A stretch of 40,886 nt of DNA from Acidobacteriota bacterium (GTDB taxonomy: Bacteria; Acidobacteriota; Vicinamibacteria; Marinacidobacterales; Marinacidobacteraceae), in NCBI GenBank assembly GCA_009840635.1, contig VXNL01000104.1, positions 1-40,886 of the forward strand. Direction: 5' to 3'. Made by a program: the position numbers and the translations under genes. Below, one piece after another: positions 23,908 through 31,339 of the stretch (position 1 is the stretch's first letter; each line of letters begins with the position of its first letter). The notes beneath the pieces were generated by a model. That model was not told where the DNA came from, searched no databases, and saw only the letters and a list, made by a program, of their open reading frames with translations.

Positions 23908-24738
23908 TTAGAGCGGCCGGCCGTCTCCGGCCACCGCCGGCTGGATTCTGAGGGCGCCGTCCTCAATGCGGACCGCCGTCAGGGAGCCGTTCCACACGCA
24001 GCCGGAATCAAGGCACACGGCTCCCTCGGAGACCATGAGGCCGAGGGCCGCCCAGTGGCCGAACAGCACGGTGACCTCCTCCGGGAGGGACAGACCCTCG
24101 AACCACGGGCGGTGACCCGGCGGAATGGCTTCGGGAACGCCGTCGAAGTCGAACGCCGGCGTTCCCTCGCCGTCCACGATGCGGATGCGGGTGAAGACCG
24201 AAGCCGCCGCGACCGCCCTGCCGAAGCCGTCTCCGGGTGACTTCTCGCCGGCGTCGGGAACAGGGTCCCCGCGCAGCGAATAGAGCGCCCGCAGGAAACC
24301 GGGCCGGTCCCGCGACAGGCATGCGCTCGCGGCCGCGCCGGCAGCCTCCACCTCGGCGAGGTCCCATCCCGGGAGCAGACCCGCATGCACCAGCAGGAAT
24401 CCGTTTTCGCGATGAACGAAGGGAAGCCCGGTGACCCAGTCGCACAACTCCCCGGCGTCCGGGGCGGCGAGCAGCGGCGCCAGCGTGTCGCGGGGCCGGG
24501 CGGGGATCACTCCATCGCGCTGCGCCAGCAGATGCAGGTCGTGGTTTCCGAGCACACACACCACCGATTCGCGATGCCGGTACGCCCAGCGCAGCATGCC
24601 GAGGGAGTCCGGCCCGCGGTTGACCAAGTCCCCTACGAACCAGAGCCGGTCGCTTCCGGGCCGGAATTCGAGGCGGTCGAGCAGCCGCCGGAACGTGCTA
24701 AAACACCCCTGCACATCGCCGACGACCCAGGTTGCCAC
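23908..24738 (-). CDS. apaH: Symmetrical bis(5'-nucleosyl)-tetraphosphatase (ApaH)
   Basis: The 276-residue phosphoesterase hydrolyses Ap4A to two ADP. It has the calcineurin-like metal motifs VVGDVQGCF, FVGDLVNRGPDS and VLGNHDLHLLA, followed by LVHAGLLPGWDL and GHWAALG, which are specific to ApaH. The length matches the E. coli enzyme. The GTG start has TAGCAT eight bases upstream and no Shine-Dalgarno. It is divergent from the Ppx/GppA gene with about 130 bp between. ApaH also removes Np4 caps from RNA in E. coli; whether this copy does so is unknown. Confidence 0.93.
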   Translation of the reverse strand: MATWVVGDVQGCFSTFRRLLDRLEFRPGSDRLWFVGDLVNRGPDSLGMLRWAYRHRESVVCVLGNHDLHLLAQRDGVIPARPRDTLAPLLAAPDAGELCDWVTGLPFVHRENGFLLVHAGLLPGWDLAEVEAAGAAASACLSRDRPGFLRALYSLRGDPVPDAGEKSPGDGFGRAVAAASVFTRIRIVDGEGTPAFDFDGVPEAIPPGHRPWFEGLSLPEEVTVLFGHWAALGLMVSEGAVCLDSGCVWNGSLTAVRIEDGALRIQPAVAGDGRPL

Positions 24739-24746
24739 AGGACCGG

Positions 24747-24752
24747 ATGCTA
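24747..24752 (-). promoter_or_regulatory. Candidate -10 element of apaH
   Basis: TAGCAT on the minus strand ends eight bases before the GTG at 24738. No Shine-Dalgarno is visible. It is weaker than the selB and rnpB boxes but has the same spacing. Confidence 0.3.
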
Positions 24753-24872
24753 ATGCGGAGACCGGCCCTTCACGCCGGAAAGGACGCTTGACACCATGAC
24801 GACGGGAAGCTGCATGGTGCGTCCCGTGGTCCGGCCCGACAGTGGCGGCCGGGACTGTCGGCAGCCGTGCGC

Positions 24873-26408
24873 ATGACCGCCCGGCGAAACCTCCCGATGG
24901 GCCTGTTCGCCGCGGTGGACCTCGGTTCGCGCAGCTTCCACCTCACCGTGGCCCGGGTCCACGGCGAGAACACGGAGGTGGTGGACCGGGTAAAGGAGGC
25001 AGTGCGCCTCGCCGCCGGGATCCGGGACAAGGGCATCGAACCTGCGACCTGGGAACGGGCGGAAGCCGCGCTGGCCCGCATCGGAGAACGCATCCGCGAC
25101 ATTCCCGCCGGCCAGGCGCGCGCCGTCGGCACGAACGCGTTCCGGCAGGTGAAGAACCGGAAGGCGCTCCTCGGGAGGGCGGCGAAGGCGCTCGGACACC
25201 GCGTCGAGGTCATCTCGGGCGCGGAGGAAGCCCGGCTCATCTACCTCGGAGTCAGCCAACTGCTGCCGGAGGAGAACGGCCGCCGGCTGGTCGTGGACAT
25301 CGGCGGCGGAAGTACCGAACTCGTGATCGGCCAGAGCCATGAGCCGCTGCGCGCCGCCAGCCTCTACATGGGATGCGTTTCCTATACGCGGCGTTTCTTT
25401 CCGGGCGGCGTCATCACCAAACAGGCCTTCGTGGCCGCGGAAACCGAAGTCCGCCGTGAGCTCGAAACCGTGGAGGAGGGGTTCCTCGGACTCGGCTGGT
25501 CGAGCGTCTTCGGTTCCTCGGGAACGGTCCTGGCCGCCGCGGAGCTCCTGCGGGCGAACGGCGGCCTCACCCGCCCCGGACTGAAGAGCCTTCGCGGCCG
25601 GATGATCCGCGCCGCCCACGTCGAAGCCCTCGCGGAGGGGCCGGACGCCATCCCCGGTTTTCCGGCTGACCGCATCTGGGATTTCCCAGGCGGCCTGGCC
25701 ATCCTCCGGGCGGCCATGAAGTCTCTGGACATCCAGAGGATCGAACCGGCCGACGGGGCGCTCCGCGAGGGGGTCCTGTTCGACCTGATCGGCCGCCGGC
25801 GGCGGGAAGACGTCCGGGAGGCGACGATCCGCAATCTCGTGAGCCAATACCGCGTGGACCGCGAGCAGGCCGAGCGGGTGAAGGCCACCGCGCTCGTCGG
25901 GCTCCGGCAGCTGCGGGAGTCGTGGGGACTCGAGCACGAGTCGCACGAACGCTTCCTGCGCTGGGCCGCCGACCTCCACGAGGTGGGACTCTCGGTCTCG
26001 TTCAGCGGGTACCACCGCCACGGCGCCTACATCGTGAGGAACTCGGACATGCCGGGGTTCTCGCGGGACGACCAGGAACTGCTGGCGGCGCTCATCGAAA
26101 CCCACCGCCAGAAGCTCCGCTACGGGCGCTTCGACGAAATGACGGCGGCCGACGCGCTGACCACGGGGCGGCTGGCCGCCATCCTGCGCATCGCGGTGCT
26201 CCTCTGCCGCCGGCGGAGCCGGGAACCGCTGCCCCTGATCGAAGCGAACGCCGTGGACGGCCGCCTCGAACTTTCCTTCCCGCCGGGCTGGCTCGACCAC
26301 CACCCCCTGACCCGCGCCGGAATCGCCCAGGAGGCCACCGAACTCGCCGCGATCGGCCTCGAACTCCGGGTCCGGGACGCGGTGCTCTCGACCGCCGAAG
26401 GCGGGTAA
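24873..26408 (+). CDS. Ppx/GppA family exopolyphosphatase
   Basis: The protein is about 511 residues. The actin-like N-terminal half has FAAVDLGSRSFHL, then AVGTNAFRQVKN, ISGAEEARLIYLGV and the phosphate loop VVDIGGGSTELVIG. The C-terminal HD-type helical domain has ADLHEVGLSVSFSGYHRHGAYIVRNSDMPGFS. Family enzymes remove terminal phosphate from polyphosphate or hydrolyse pppGpp; sequence alone does not separate them. ATG at 24873 is chosen; a GTG six bases earlier or ATG at 24897 are alternatives. It is convergent with the porin, with only four bases between stops. Confidence 0.92.
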   Translation: MTARRNLPMGLFAAVDLGSRSFHLTVARVHGENTEVVDRVKEAVRLAAGIRDKGIEPATWERAEAALARIGERIRDIPAGQARAVGTNAFRQVKNRKALLGRAAKALGHRVEVISGAEEARLIYLGVSQLLPEENGRRLVVDIGGGSTELVIGQSHEPLRAASLYMGCVSYTRRFFPGGVITKQAFVAAETEVRRELETVEEGFLGLGWSSVFGSSGTVLAAAELLRANGGLTRPGLKSLRGRMIRAAHVEALAEGPDAIPGFPADRIWDFPGGLAILRAAMKSLDIQRIEPADGALREGVLFDLIGRRRREDVREATIRNLVSQYRVDREQAERVKATALVGLRQLRESWGLEHESHERFLRWAADLHEVGLSVSFSGYHRHGAYIVRNSDMPGFSRDDQELLAALIETHRQKLRYGRFDEMTAADALTTGRLAAILRIAVLLCRRRSREPLPLIEANAVDGRLELSFPPGWLDHHPLTRAGIAQEATELAAIGLELRVRDAVLSTAEGG

Positions 26409-26412
26409 CCCG

Positions 26413-27633
26413 TCAGTTACGCCGCGGGTTCTGGAAGTCGAAGAGCCACTGGAAGAGGAGCAGCAGCTCGTGATCGGGCTGCCATCCGAAACTCCAGCGG
26501 TAGTCGGCGGAGAGGTGCGTCATGTTCCACGGGAGTTCGTACCGCGTCCCCACCGCGATGTAGCTCGAGTGGACGGGGTCTTCGACCGGACCGTGGTTCG
26601 TTTCGGTTCCGAACTCCCCCATGGCCCAGACTCCCTGAGGGAAGCGATGGCGGAACCGGGCGAACCCGCCGAAGTGTTCCCGCCCGAATTGCTCCCTGCG
26701 GAAGGCCGCGCCCCGAAAATCGCGGCTGCCGTCGGTTTCGCCTTCCATGTAGAAGCCCGTCTGCCGCCGCGGAGTCAGCGCGTCATCCGGACCGTCCCGC
26801 CCCTCGTAGTGGCCGGCGTCAAGGAGGATGGACGCCCCGCCGATGCCGAAGGTGCGGCCGACGCTGCCCAGGACGTCCTTGAAGGAGTTGTCCTCGGCCT
26901 CGTAGCCGCTGCCCTGCACCATGTGAAGCCGCGCGTTGTAGGCCCCGCGGTCGAGGAACATGAAGACGCCGGTCTCCCGGGACCGGGTCAGCTTGGTGCC
27001 GACGGCCGCCTGGATCGTCTGGCGGGAGTGCGACGACTCGGTGAACTCGCCAAACCAGGCGAGCGAACTGCGTCCTGCCCGGACTTGAAGGCCTCCACCC
27101 AGGTCGAACTGGGCCCAGAAATCGTGCATCCGCGTCTTGCCCAGGTCGTAGGTGACGTTGGTAACGATCCGGTTCCCGATCCTGGTCTTGCTCCAGAGGG
27201 AAAAGCTGCTGATCGAGGGGTCACCGAGATCCCCGGCCTCATCGAGTACCCGGCCGCGGAACCGGACATTCGTGTCCACGAAGGGGGCCGCGCCGGCGCC
27301 GATCTGCGCGGCCCCGGAATCGGAGTTTTCTCCGCCTTCATCGGCCTCGGGCTCGGCGGCGCTGGCGGTCTCGTCCGCTCCCTCCGCCGCGAGCTGCGCC
27401 TCACCCGTGAGTGAGGTGGCGGCCATCTGTTCGGCCAGCCTCGCCTGCACGGTTTCTTCCTGGGTAGCCCACCCGGAAGACGTCCCCCCGGCGACGGCCG
27501 TTCCGGCCATGGCCCAGGCAGTCAGGAAGAAGCAGAACGTGCGGAGCAGCGATCCGCTTCGCGGCGCCAGACAAAGGGGCGAACTCTGGCCGCGAGCGCA
27601 ACCGCGGCCACCCCGGGAATCCAAGCCCAGCAT
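26413..27633 (-). CDS. Putative OprP-like outer-membrane porin
   Basis: The protein is about 406 residues. A hydrophobic signal segment (LLRTFCFFLTAWAMAGTAVAGG) is preceded by an unusually long basic N-terminus, so the true start may be internal. A glutamate-rich linker (about 75-110) is followed by a series of amphipathic strands such as TRIGNRIVTNVTYDLGK, DFWAQFDLGGGLQVRAGR and TGFYMEGETDGSRD, ending in an aromatic strand (LLLLFQWLFDFQN). The GLQVRAGR segment resembles phosphate-selective porins O/P. It is convergent with the Ppx-type gene and near phoB/phoR, which favours phosphate or polyphosphate uptake. An 11-bp-spaced T-rich repeat lies upstream. Confidence 0.7.
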   Translation of the reverse strand: MLGLDSRGGRGCARGQSSPLCLAPRSGSLLRTFCFFLTAWAMAGTAVAGGTSSGWATQEETVQARLAEQMAATSLTGEAQLAAEGADETASAAEPEADEGGENSDSGAAQIGAGAAPFVDTNVRFRGRVLDEAGDLGDPSISSFSLWSKTRIGNRIVTNVTYDLGKTRMHDFWAQFDLGGGLQVRAGRSSLAWFGEFTESSHSRQTIQAAVGTKLTRSRETGVFMFLDRGAYNARLHMVQGSGYEAEDNSFKDVLGSVGRTFGIGGASILLDAGHYEGRDGPDDALTPRRQTGFYMEGETDGSRDFRGAAFRREQFGREHFGGFARFRHRFPQGVWAMGEFGTETNHGPVEDPVHSSYIAVGTRYELPWNMTHLSADYRWSFGWQPDHELLLLFQWLFDFQNPRRN

Positions 27634-27698
27634 GGGCTGCGATTCTGCTGCCCGGGAGTTGCGTTTGTTTGAACGATTCTTGATGCGCCAGTCACGAT

Positions 27699-27730
27699 CC
27701 CATGAACATCAGGGAACAAAAGATGAAAAA
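27699..27730 (-). promoter_or_regulatory. Possible Pho-box-like direct repeats upstream of the porin
   Basis: On the minus strand TTTTTCA, TTGTTCC and TGTTCAT follow one another with an 11-base period and four-base spacers, like PhoB boxes (CTGTCAT repeats). The stretch is markedly AT-rich for this genome and lies about 70 bases before the porin start. The match to consensus is weak. Confidence 0.3.
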
Positions 27731-27807
27731 CCCGTGAATCCTGATCGGTGACGCCATTCGCAAACTCGCGACCCTGCAGAAACCGGACCCGGCCGGTACC
27801 GGGCCAG

Positions 27808-28647
27808 TCAGCGCTCCGTGCGCATCGGATCCGCCGGGTAGACCCCCAGGATCCGGACCGAGCGGGAGAAGAAGCGGAGTTCTTCGAGCGCCTTCGCCAC
27901 CCCGGTGTCCTCGGGGTGGCCCGCCACGTCACAGTAGAACTGGGTCGAGGTGAAGGAGCCGTCGAGCATGTAGCTTTCGAGCTTCTGCATATTCACGCCG
28001 CCCGTCGCGAACCCGCCGAGCGCCTTGTAGAGGGCGCCCGGGAGATTCCGTACCTGGAACACGAACGTGGTGACTGCGCTCACGTCTCGCGGAACCCTGA
28101 CCGGCTCCCGCGCCATGACGAGGAACCGGGTGATGTTCGTCGAGACGTCCGCGATGTCGGGCGCGAGCACCGAAAGCCCGTGAATCCCCGCGGCGAGCGC
28201 CGAGGCGATCGCCGCTTTCGTGGGGTCGCCGCTCTCCGCGATCAGGATCGCGGCCCCGGCGGTGTCGGCCTCCGCCACCGGGCGGAGGCGCCGGTTCCGG
28301 ATGAACTCCCGGCACTGGGCCAGCGCGTGCGGGTGGCTGTGAACGGTCCGGAGTCCGCCAAGCCGGGCTCCGCGCAGCCCGAGGAGCTGGTGCCGCACCC
28401 GGTGAAAGGCTTCGCCGACGATCTGCAGGCTGGATTCGGGCAGCAGTTGATGGATGTCCGCGACGCGTCCGGCGACCGAATTCTCGATGGGGATCATGGC
28501 GAGATCCGCCTTTTCCTCGGCCACTGCCGCGAATGCGTCCTCGAAAGCCTCGCAGGCCAGAGGCTCATGATCCGGATACCGGTCCCGGCAGGCCATGTCC
28601 GAGTAGGACCCCGGATACCCCTGGAACGCGATCTTCAGTTCAGACAT
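27808..28647 (-). CDS. pheA: Prephenate dehydratase with ACT domain
   Basis: The 279-residue monofunctional enzyme makes phenylpyruvate from prephenate for phenylalanine synthesis. The catalytic domain starts KIAFQGYPGSYSDMA and includes DLAMIPIENSVAGRV and the TRF motif (STNITRFLV). The ACT domain has the GAL motif (PGALYKAL), but the phenylalanine-binding ESRP motif reads ESYM. The close LESYM...FTSTQFYCDVAGHPED wording resembles the alphaproteobacterial type. ATG at 28647 is preferred: it gives the standard N-terminus, and TATGCT lies ten bases upstream. An ATG at 28662 would add five residues. It is divergent from phoB over 35 bp. Confidence 0.93.
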   Translation of the reverse strand: MSELKIAFQGYPGSYSDMACRDRYPDHEPLACEAFEDAFAAVAEEKADLAMIPIENSVAGRVADIHQLLPESSLQIVGEAFHRVRHQLLGLRGARLGGLRTVHSHPHALAQCREFIRNRRLRPVAEADTAGAAILIAESGDPTKAAIASALAAGIHGLSVLAPDIADVSTNITRFLVMAREPVRVPRDVSAVTTFVFQVRNLPGALYKALGGFATGGVNMQKLESYMLDGSFTSTQFYCDVAGHPEDTGVAKALEELRFFSRSVRILGVYPADPMRTER

Positions 28648-28682
28648 CGAACTCGGGAGCATACGCCTGGAACGTGTGTACG

Positions 28683-29399
28683 ATGCTGGCGGCCGTGAAG
28701 CACATCCTGGTCATCGAGGACGACCCCGACATCGTCGAGCTGCTCCGGTTCAACCTGGAGCGGGAGTCCTATCGGGTGACGTCCGCCATGACGGGGTCCG
28801 AGGGGTGGTCCGAGTTGCAGCGGGAGCAACCGGATCTGGTGATCCTGGACCTGATGCTGCCGGAGATCAGCGGGTTCGATCTCTGCCGCCGCCTTCGGAG
28901 GGACGCCCGGTACCAGAACCTGCCGGTCATCATGCTCACCGCCCGAGGCGAAGAGGCCGATGTGATCGCCGGGATCGAACTCGGGGCCGACGACTACATC
29001 ACCAAACCCTTCAGTCCCCGCGAACTGGTAGCGAGGGTGGGAGCGGTGCTTCGCCGGGCCGGGCGGGCCGAACGCCGTCCGCCCGCGGCCATTGACGAAA
29101 CCCTTCAGTTCGGCGATCTGTCGATCGATCCCACCTCCCATCGCGTGCAGCGGGGGGGAAACGACCTGCCGGTGACGCATCTCGAGTTCAAGCTGCTGCA
29201 CCATCTGGCGTCTCACCCGCGAAGGGTGTTCTCGCGGGAACAACTCCTCGACCGGGTGTGGGGACGCGAGAAATACATCACGCTGCGCAGCGTGGATGTC
29301 TATGTGCGCCGCCTACGCCAGAAGATAGACATCTCGGGGGATCCTTCGCTGCTGATGACGGTTCGGGGCGCCGGTTATCGCTTCGAACCCCCGGCTTGA
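28683..29399 (+). CDS. phoB: PhoB-like OmpR-family response regulator
   Basis: The 238-residue protein has a receiver domain with acidic residues IEDDPD near residue 13, phospho-aspartate in VILDLMLPE (about 55), and Lys in YITKPFSPRE. A C-terminal winged helix (THLEFKLLHHLASHPRRVFSREQLLDRVWG, SVDVYVRRLRQKI) follows. It is the transcription factor of a two-component system with the downstream kinase, and the pair resembles PhoB/PhoR. Neighbouring polyphosphatase and porin genes support a phosphate role, but no pst or phoU genes are present. The kinase start overlaps its stop as TTGA. A GTG at 28695 is an alternative start. Confidence 0.88.
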   Translation: MLAAVKHILVIEDDPDIVELLRFNLERESYRVTSAMTGSEGWSELQREQPDLVILDLMLPEISGFDLCRRLRRDARYQNLPVIMLTARGEEADVIAGIELGADDYITKPFSPRELVARVGAVLRRAGRAERRPPAAIDETLQFGDLSIDPTSHRVQRGGNDLPVTHLEFKLLHHLASHPRRVFSREQLLDRVWGREKYITLRSVDVYVRRLRQKIDISGDPSLLMTVRGAGYRFEPPA

Positions 29400-31339
29400 A
29401 CTCCAGGACTCCGGAGGAGCCGGGGCGGCCCGGACGGTTCCGCCGGCCGTCGCGGCTGGCGCTCCGGCTGACCGCCGCGAGCCTGCTGGTCGCGCTCGCC
29501 GCGCTCTTTGCGGTGCTCGCCACCACCGCTCAGGTCGTCAGGGAAAGCGCCGTCGCCTCCATCTTCGCCGATCTGGACGGCGTCGTGGAGGTGGGACTCG
29601 CGAATGCGCCGACGGATACGTCCGCGGCGCCTCTCCGGGACTGGGCCATGGCGCTTGCCTCTATTGAAGGGGGCGGCGAGGAGGGCGCCACCCCGACACG
29701 GCGCGAGCGCCGGGTGACGCTCATTGCGAGCGACGGAACCGTACTCGCGGACTCCCACGAGGACGCTCGGGCGATGGACAACCACCGGGACCGTCCCGAG
29801 GTCATCGCAGCCTTCGCCACCGGCTACGGCCGCTCGCAGCGGTTCAGCGATACGCGCGGCGAGGATCTCACCTACGTGGCGGTCAGGCTTCCGTGGCGGG
29901 ACGACACCGTGCTGCGGCTATCGGAGCCGGTCGTTCAGCTCGAGGAGACCGTGCGGGCGATCCTGACTCCGGTGATCGTCGTGACCGCGCTCGCCTTCAT
30001 CGTCGCGGCCGTGCTTTCGCTCTGGTACGCCGCCCGCTTCGGCGAGCGGATCGCGCGACTGGTTCGATTCTCGGAGCGGGTGGCCCGGGGGGATTTCACT
30101 CCGGAAACCTCCCCTCGGCGGATGGACGAACTCGACCAGCTTCTCGGATCGCTGAACCGGACCGCGCTGGAGCTGCAGCGTAGTTTCGAGTCGCTGACCG
30201 CCGAGAAGAACCAGGGCGCCACCATCCTCTCCAGCGTCGCCGAAGGCGTCGCGGTGGTCGACGAGGACCTGCGCATCCAGTACGTGAACGGCGCCTTCCG
30301 TGAGGTGCTTTCCCTCCCGGGGGAGTCCTGGCGGGACTATCGGGGGCGGCACGTACGGAACGTCCTGGAAAAAAAGCGCCTCCTCAAGATGGTGCGGGCG
30401 GCGATGCGGGGCACCTCCGAAGAACGGGAAATCTCGCTCAATGACCGGGAGGTGCTGGTCCGTGCCGCTCCCATCCGTCCGATCGAGCCCGAGCAACCCT
30501 CGGCCGCGCCCTCCTCGGGGAACGAGGCTCGACCGCCCGAGCCGGCAGGCGCGGTGCTGGTACTCATGGACGTGACCCAACTCCACGCGCTCGAGCGGGT
30601 GCGGCGCGACTTCGTGGCCAACCTCTCCCACGAAATGAAGACCCCGCTGACGGCGATCCGCGGCTTCTCGGAGACGCTCCTCGACGGCAACCTGGAAGGG
30701 CCTCCGGAGCAGCGGCGATTTCTCGGGATCATCCGCCAGCACGCGATTCGGCTGTCCCACCTGACGGACGACCTGATGCGGCTCGCCCGGATCGAGGCGG
30801 GCAAGCTGGAGGCCGAGCCGGTTCCGGTCCGGATCGAAACCGTCGTCGAGTCCGTCCTCGAGTCGGCGCGCCTCAAGGCGGGCGACCGCAGCCTCGCGGC
30901 CCGTGTAGCGGACGATGCCCGGCCTGTCGAGACCGATCCCACACTGCTCACTGAAATCCTCCAGAACCTAGTGGACAACGCCATCCAGTACTCCGCTGCC
31001 GACGGGCGGATCAAGGTCGCGACGAAGTTCAGCGACGCGGAAGTGCACGTCTCGGTCAGCGACAACGGAGTGGGCATTCCGAAAGCGCACCTCGGCCGCA
31101 TCTTCGAGCGGTTCTACCGGGTGGACCCGGCCCGGTCCCGGGAGGTCGGCGGGACCGGGCTCGGTCTGGCGATCGCCAAGCACACCGTGGAGGTCCTCGG
31201 GGGACGCATCGAGTTGGAAAGCGCCCCGAAGCAGGGCTCCAAGTTCACGGTGGTCCTTCCGGCGCCGCCGCCGGACGACCCGCTCGCCGGGATCAGCGCC
31301 GCCGGGAACGCGGTCCTCGATCGCGCTTCCCCGGCCTAG
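29396..31339 (+). CDS. phoR: PhoR-like sensor histidine kinase
   Basis: The protein is about 647 residues. The first membrane helix (about 21-44) precedes a roughly 130-residue periplasmic sensor; the second (AILTPVIVVTALAFIVAAVLSL) leads into a HAMP region. A PAS domain follows (ILSSVAEGVAVVDEDLRIQYVN). The HisKA domain has the phospho-histidine in NLSHEMKTPLTAIRGFSE, and the ATPase domain has LVDNAIQYS, DNGVGIP and GGTGLGLAIAKH. A TTG at 29396 overlapping the phoB TGA is the only sensible start. The 3' end overlaps the RNase R gene by 47 bp on the opposite strand. The large periplasmic domain is unusual for PhoR, so the sensed signal may be direct. Confidence 0.9.
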   Translation: MNSRTPEEPGRPGRFRRPSRLALRLTAASLLVALAALFAVLATTAQVVRESAVASIFADLDGVVEVGLANAPTDTSAAPLRDWAMALASIEGGGEEGATPTRRERRVTLIASDGTVLADSHEDARAMDNHRDRPEVIAAFATGYGRSQRFSDTRGEDLTYVAVRLPWRDDTVLRLSEPVVQLEETVRAILTPVIVVTALAFIVAAVLSLWYAARFGERIARLVRFSERVARGDFTPETSPRRMDELDQLLGSLNRTALELQRSFESLTAEKNQGATILSSVAEGVAVVDEDLRIQYVNGAFREVLSLPGESWRDYRGRHVRNVLEKKRLLKMVRAAMRGTSEEREISLNDREVLVRAAPIRPIEPEQPSAAPSSGNEARPPEPAGAVLVLMDVTQLHALERVRRDFVANLSHEMKTPLTAIRGFSETLLDGNLEGPPEQRRFLGIIRQHAIRLSHLTDDLMRLARIEAGKLEAEPVPVRIETVVESVLESARLKAGDRSLAARVADDARPVETDPTLLTEILQNLVDNAIQYSAADGRIKVATKFSDAEVHVSVSDNGVGIPKAHLGRIFERFYRVDPARSREVGGTGLGLAIAKHTVEVLGGRIELESAPKQGSKFTVVLPAPPPDDPLAGISAAGNAVLDRASPA

